From contig JACQEV010000011.1 of NCBI GenBank assembly GCA_016200385.1, positions 1 to 6,699 on the forward strand: 6,699 bases of DNA, written 5' to 3'. This stretch comes from Candidatus Methylomirabilota bacterium (GTDB taxonomy: Bacteria; Methylomirabilota; Methylomirabilia; Methylomirabilales; Methylomirabilaceae). Made by a program: the position numbers and the translations under genes. The notes beneath the pieces are model-generated. The model saw only the letters and a program-made list of their open reading frames with translations, did no database searches and was not told the origin of the DNA. Of the stretch, positions 4,787 to 6,699 are shown in pieces. Every line of letters begins with the position of its first letter. Positions within the stretch are counted from its first letter, which is position 1.

Positions 4787-6699
4787 CTTGCCGATCTCCA
4801 AGAACCGACCGTAATCCCTGAGAATCCCGAGGCCTTTGCGGATCGCTTCTCCAGAAAGCGAGTTCAAGACGACGTCCACGCCTTGCCCACCGGTGCGTTC
4901 CATCACTTCGTCGGCAAAAGCCAGGGATCTTGAATCCATCACATGCTGAATGCCAAGGGAGCGCAGAAAATCGCGCTTTTCCGGCGTGCCCGCTGTCGCG
5001 AAAATCTCAGCGCCTACCTGTCGGGCAAGCTGGATGGCCGCCAAGCCGACGCCCCCAGTCGCCGAGTGGATGAGAACGCGATCGCCACCGCTCAGCCGAC
5101 CCAAGTGATTCAATGCATAGTGAGCAGTCAAGAAGGCGATCGGCAGCGTCGCTGCCTCTTCGAACCTGTACTGCGGCGGTTTGGGAACCACGAGTGGGGC
5201 AACCGTCATCACATATGCACCAAAGCTGAACGGTGCAATCGCGATCACCTCGTCTCCTACGTTGTAAGCCTCGACGTCAGGACCCACAGCGGAGATTTTT
5301 CCTGCGCACTCGATGCCGAGAGGCACCGGACCGCCAGGCAACTCCGGGTAGATGCCGAGAGCTTTCATGACGTCGCTGAAGTTTAGCCCTGCCGCCACCA
5401 CCCGAATTTCGACTTCGACGCCGCGGGGTGGGCGGCGCCGGGTTGCACGTAATGTCAATTTGTCAAGAACGCCGAATTTCGACGTCTCGAGGCGGAAGGG
5501 CTCGGTTTCCGCGCGGGCGGCATCACGTGCTCTCCAAGACCCCCCCCACTCGGCACTCTGCTGCAAGCGATGGACGTATCGCGCATCGCCGCGCAAAGCG
5601 ATCTCGTCTTCCTGGTCGTTCACGAACAACTCCTCGCGAAGCGCGCATATCTCCTCGTCTGTAGCAGCGGCACTCAGATCCACCATTGTGGTACGGAGTT
5701 TCGGAACTTCGTTGACGATCACCCGCCCAAGACCCCATACGGCGGCTTGCGTCACTGACGTGGCTTCTGCTTCTTTTCCAACCGATTGGGCTCCCCCCGT
5801 GACCAGCCACAGACGAGGGACCTCTGCCATATCAATCTCATTCGACGCCTGCGCCAAGTGTACGACGCTCAGACAACCGGTTACGAGAGCCTCGTTGATG
5901 GACTCCGCTGTGGTTTCCTCCTCGGCTGGCGCATCGAGGTTCCAGAGGTGGACAACACCTCGGCAGGCAGGCTGATTTCCTCCAATCACATCCTGCAGAA
6001 CCTGCCGGAAGTCTTCAGGGCGTCGGGCGGAGATCTGAAATTGCTCTTGATCGAAGCGCTGATACGCGTCCCCGTGAAAGATCATCGCGCATCGCTCGCC
6101 GCGCGACCTCAGATGCTTCGCCAACGTATGCCCGCGGCCGCCGCGATCCGCGAAGATCATCCAACTCCCCTCTCCGACCGATTCGGAACCAGCAGATTCT
6201 GCCGGTTCTTCAGGGGACTCGTCTTGCCCGAACCGTGCGCCCCGTGCCACCATGACGGCGCTCTTTATCTCGTGTTCTTTTCTGCCCGACACTTCGCAAC
6301 CGTCCGTAAAACCGACCTCCTCAAGCAGTTCTCGCCATTGTCCAAGCGGCAACAGTGGATGGGAGAATGGTCGCAGGTCCCGGTCGGAATACCTCCACCA
6401 GCCCTCCATCAAACCGAATACGAACTCAACCCAGCGAACAGGCTCAACCTCCTCCACCAGCACGAGCATGCCCTCCGACGCCAAGAGCCGACTGATGTTC
6501 TTGAGGGTTTGGCGCAGGTCGGCCGTTGCGTGCAGGACATGAGACGCCAGGATGAGGTCGAACGAATGCGCCTCAAACCCTTGCTCACACGGATCGGCCT
6601 CGATATCTAAACGCTGGTACTTGATGAAGGGATACTCCCGGAACTTTTCCTCGGCCTTTAAGAAGAAGTGATTAGAGAGATCCGTAAACACGTATTCCG
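4784..6699 (-). CDS. Type I PKS, upstream piece: C-methyltransferase (partial), pseudo-KR, ER up to in-frame stop
   Basis: The gene enters from beyond the right edge: the frame is open to 6699 and reads EYVFTDLSNHFF, the middle of a methyltransferase, so the GTG at 6691 is not a real start. Residues counted from 6691: C-terminal half of a C-methyltransferase (1 to about 150), with FDLILASHVLHAT (44-56) and LLASEGMLVLVE (69-80) of the class I SAM fold; this domain alpha-methylates the beta-ketoacyl chain. Structural pseudo-ketoreductase (about 172-377), which has no GGxGxxG loop or catalytic Tyr. Enoylreductase from about 402, with AAGLNFSDVMKALG (433-446) and NADPH motif HSATGGVGLAAIQLA (542-556). 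The frame then stops at TGA in EIGK-stop-DIY. The KS, AT and any DH domain must lie to the right. The domain order is that of a highly reducing module. An 8-G run (5547-5540) lies in the pseudo-KR/ER linker. If the TGA is real, the product ends inside the ER without ACP and would be inactive. Confidence 0.9.
   Translation of the reverse strand, partial: EYVFTDLSNHFFLKAEEKFREYPFIKYQRLDIEADPCEQGFEAHSFDLILASHVLHATADLRQTLKNISRLLASEGMLVLVEEVEPVRWVEFVFGLMEGWWRYSDRDLRPFSHPLLPLGQWRELLEEVGFTDGCEVSGRKEHEIKSAVMVARGARFGQDESPEEPAESAGSESVGEGSWMIFADRGGRGHTLAKHLRSRGERCAMIFHGDAYQRFDQEQFQISARRPEDFRQVLQDVIGGNQPACRGVVHLWNLDAPAEEETTAESINEALVTGCLSVVHLAQASNEIDMAEVPRLWLVTGGAQSVGKEAEATSVTQAAVWGLGRVIVNEVPKLRTTMVDLSAAATDEEICALREELFVNDQEDEIALRGDARYVHRLQQSAEWGGSWRARDAARAETEPFRLETSKFGVLDKLTLRATRRRPPRGVEVEIRVVAAGLNFSDVMKALGIYPELPGGPVPLGIECAGKISAVGPDVEAYNVGDEVIAIAPFSFGAYVMTVAPLVVPKPPQYRFEEAATLPIAFLTAHYALNHLGRLSGGDRVLIHSATGGVGLAAIQLARQVGAEIFATAGTPEKRDFLRSLGIQHVMDSRSLAFADEVMERTGGQGVDVVLNSLSGEAIRKGLGILRDYGRFLEIGK
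5540..5547. repeat. Homopolymer run of 8 G (minus strand) within the PKS gene
   Basis: Eight C on the plus strand, read on the minus strand as TGG GGG GGG TCT (Trp-Gly-Gly-Ser), in the flexible linker between pseudo-KR and ER. The frame is intact as it stands. Such runs are prone to slippage in cells and to miscounting in sequencing. Confidence 0.85.

Noticed and set aside
5352..6610. Long plus-strand open frames opposite the PKS (5352-5975 and 5786-6610)
   Set aside because: They lie antisense to clear PKS domains and show low-complexity Arg/Ser/Pro-rich or unrecognisable protein; they are by-products of GC-rich coding on the other strand.

Overview
The window is part of a bacterial polyketide / lipid-like biosynthetic gene cluster. 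All recognisable genes lie on the minus strand, so transcription runs from the right edge to the left. GC content looks moderately high (high 50s to about 60 % by eye). Multidomain PKS genes of this kind occur in myxobacteria, cyanobacteria, Acidobacteria, uncultivated symbionts and other groups; the sequence alone does not fix the phylum.

From right to left: (1) 6699-3236 holds the C-terminal part of a type I PKS module, entering from beyond the window. Its domain order is C-methyltransferase (C-terminal half), structural pseudo-ketoreductase, enoylreductase, ketoreductase, acyl carrier protein and a C-terminal docking-like tail. The frame is broken by one in-frame TGA (4786-4784), at a position where this family normally has Arg in the motif EIGKRD. 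Both sides of the stop are intact and in the same frame, so this looks like one gene with a recent nonsense mutation or a base-calling error. It is listed as two CDS pieces. (2) 3239-1944 encodes a free-standing thioester reductase. Its ATG overlaps the PKS stop by four bases (ATGA). (3) 1841-936, 102 bp further on, encodes an Sfp-type 4'-phosphopantetheinyl transferase. (4) After a 279-bp gap with a good sigma70-type promoter and a short dyad, 656-1 encodes the N-terminal part of a radical SAM enzyme that runs off the left edge.

Working model (inference): the PPTase activates the ACP; the PKS module builds an alpha-methylated, fully reduced chain if an active DH lies upstream; the reductase docks on the PKS C-terminus and releases the chain as an aldehyde or alcohol. 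The radical SAM enzyme has its own promoter and may act on the product, on a peptide, or belong to a separate unit. The most notable points are the in-frame stop inside an otherwise perfect PKS, the detached reductive-release enzyme with docking-like partner ends, an exact 14-bp tandem duplication in the reductase gene, and the edge-truncated radical SAM gene.
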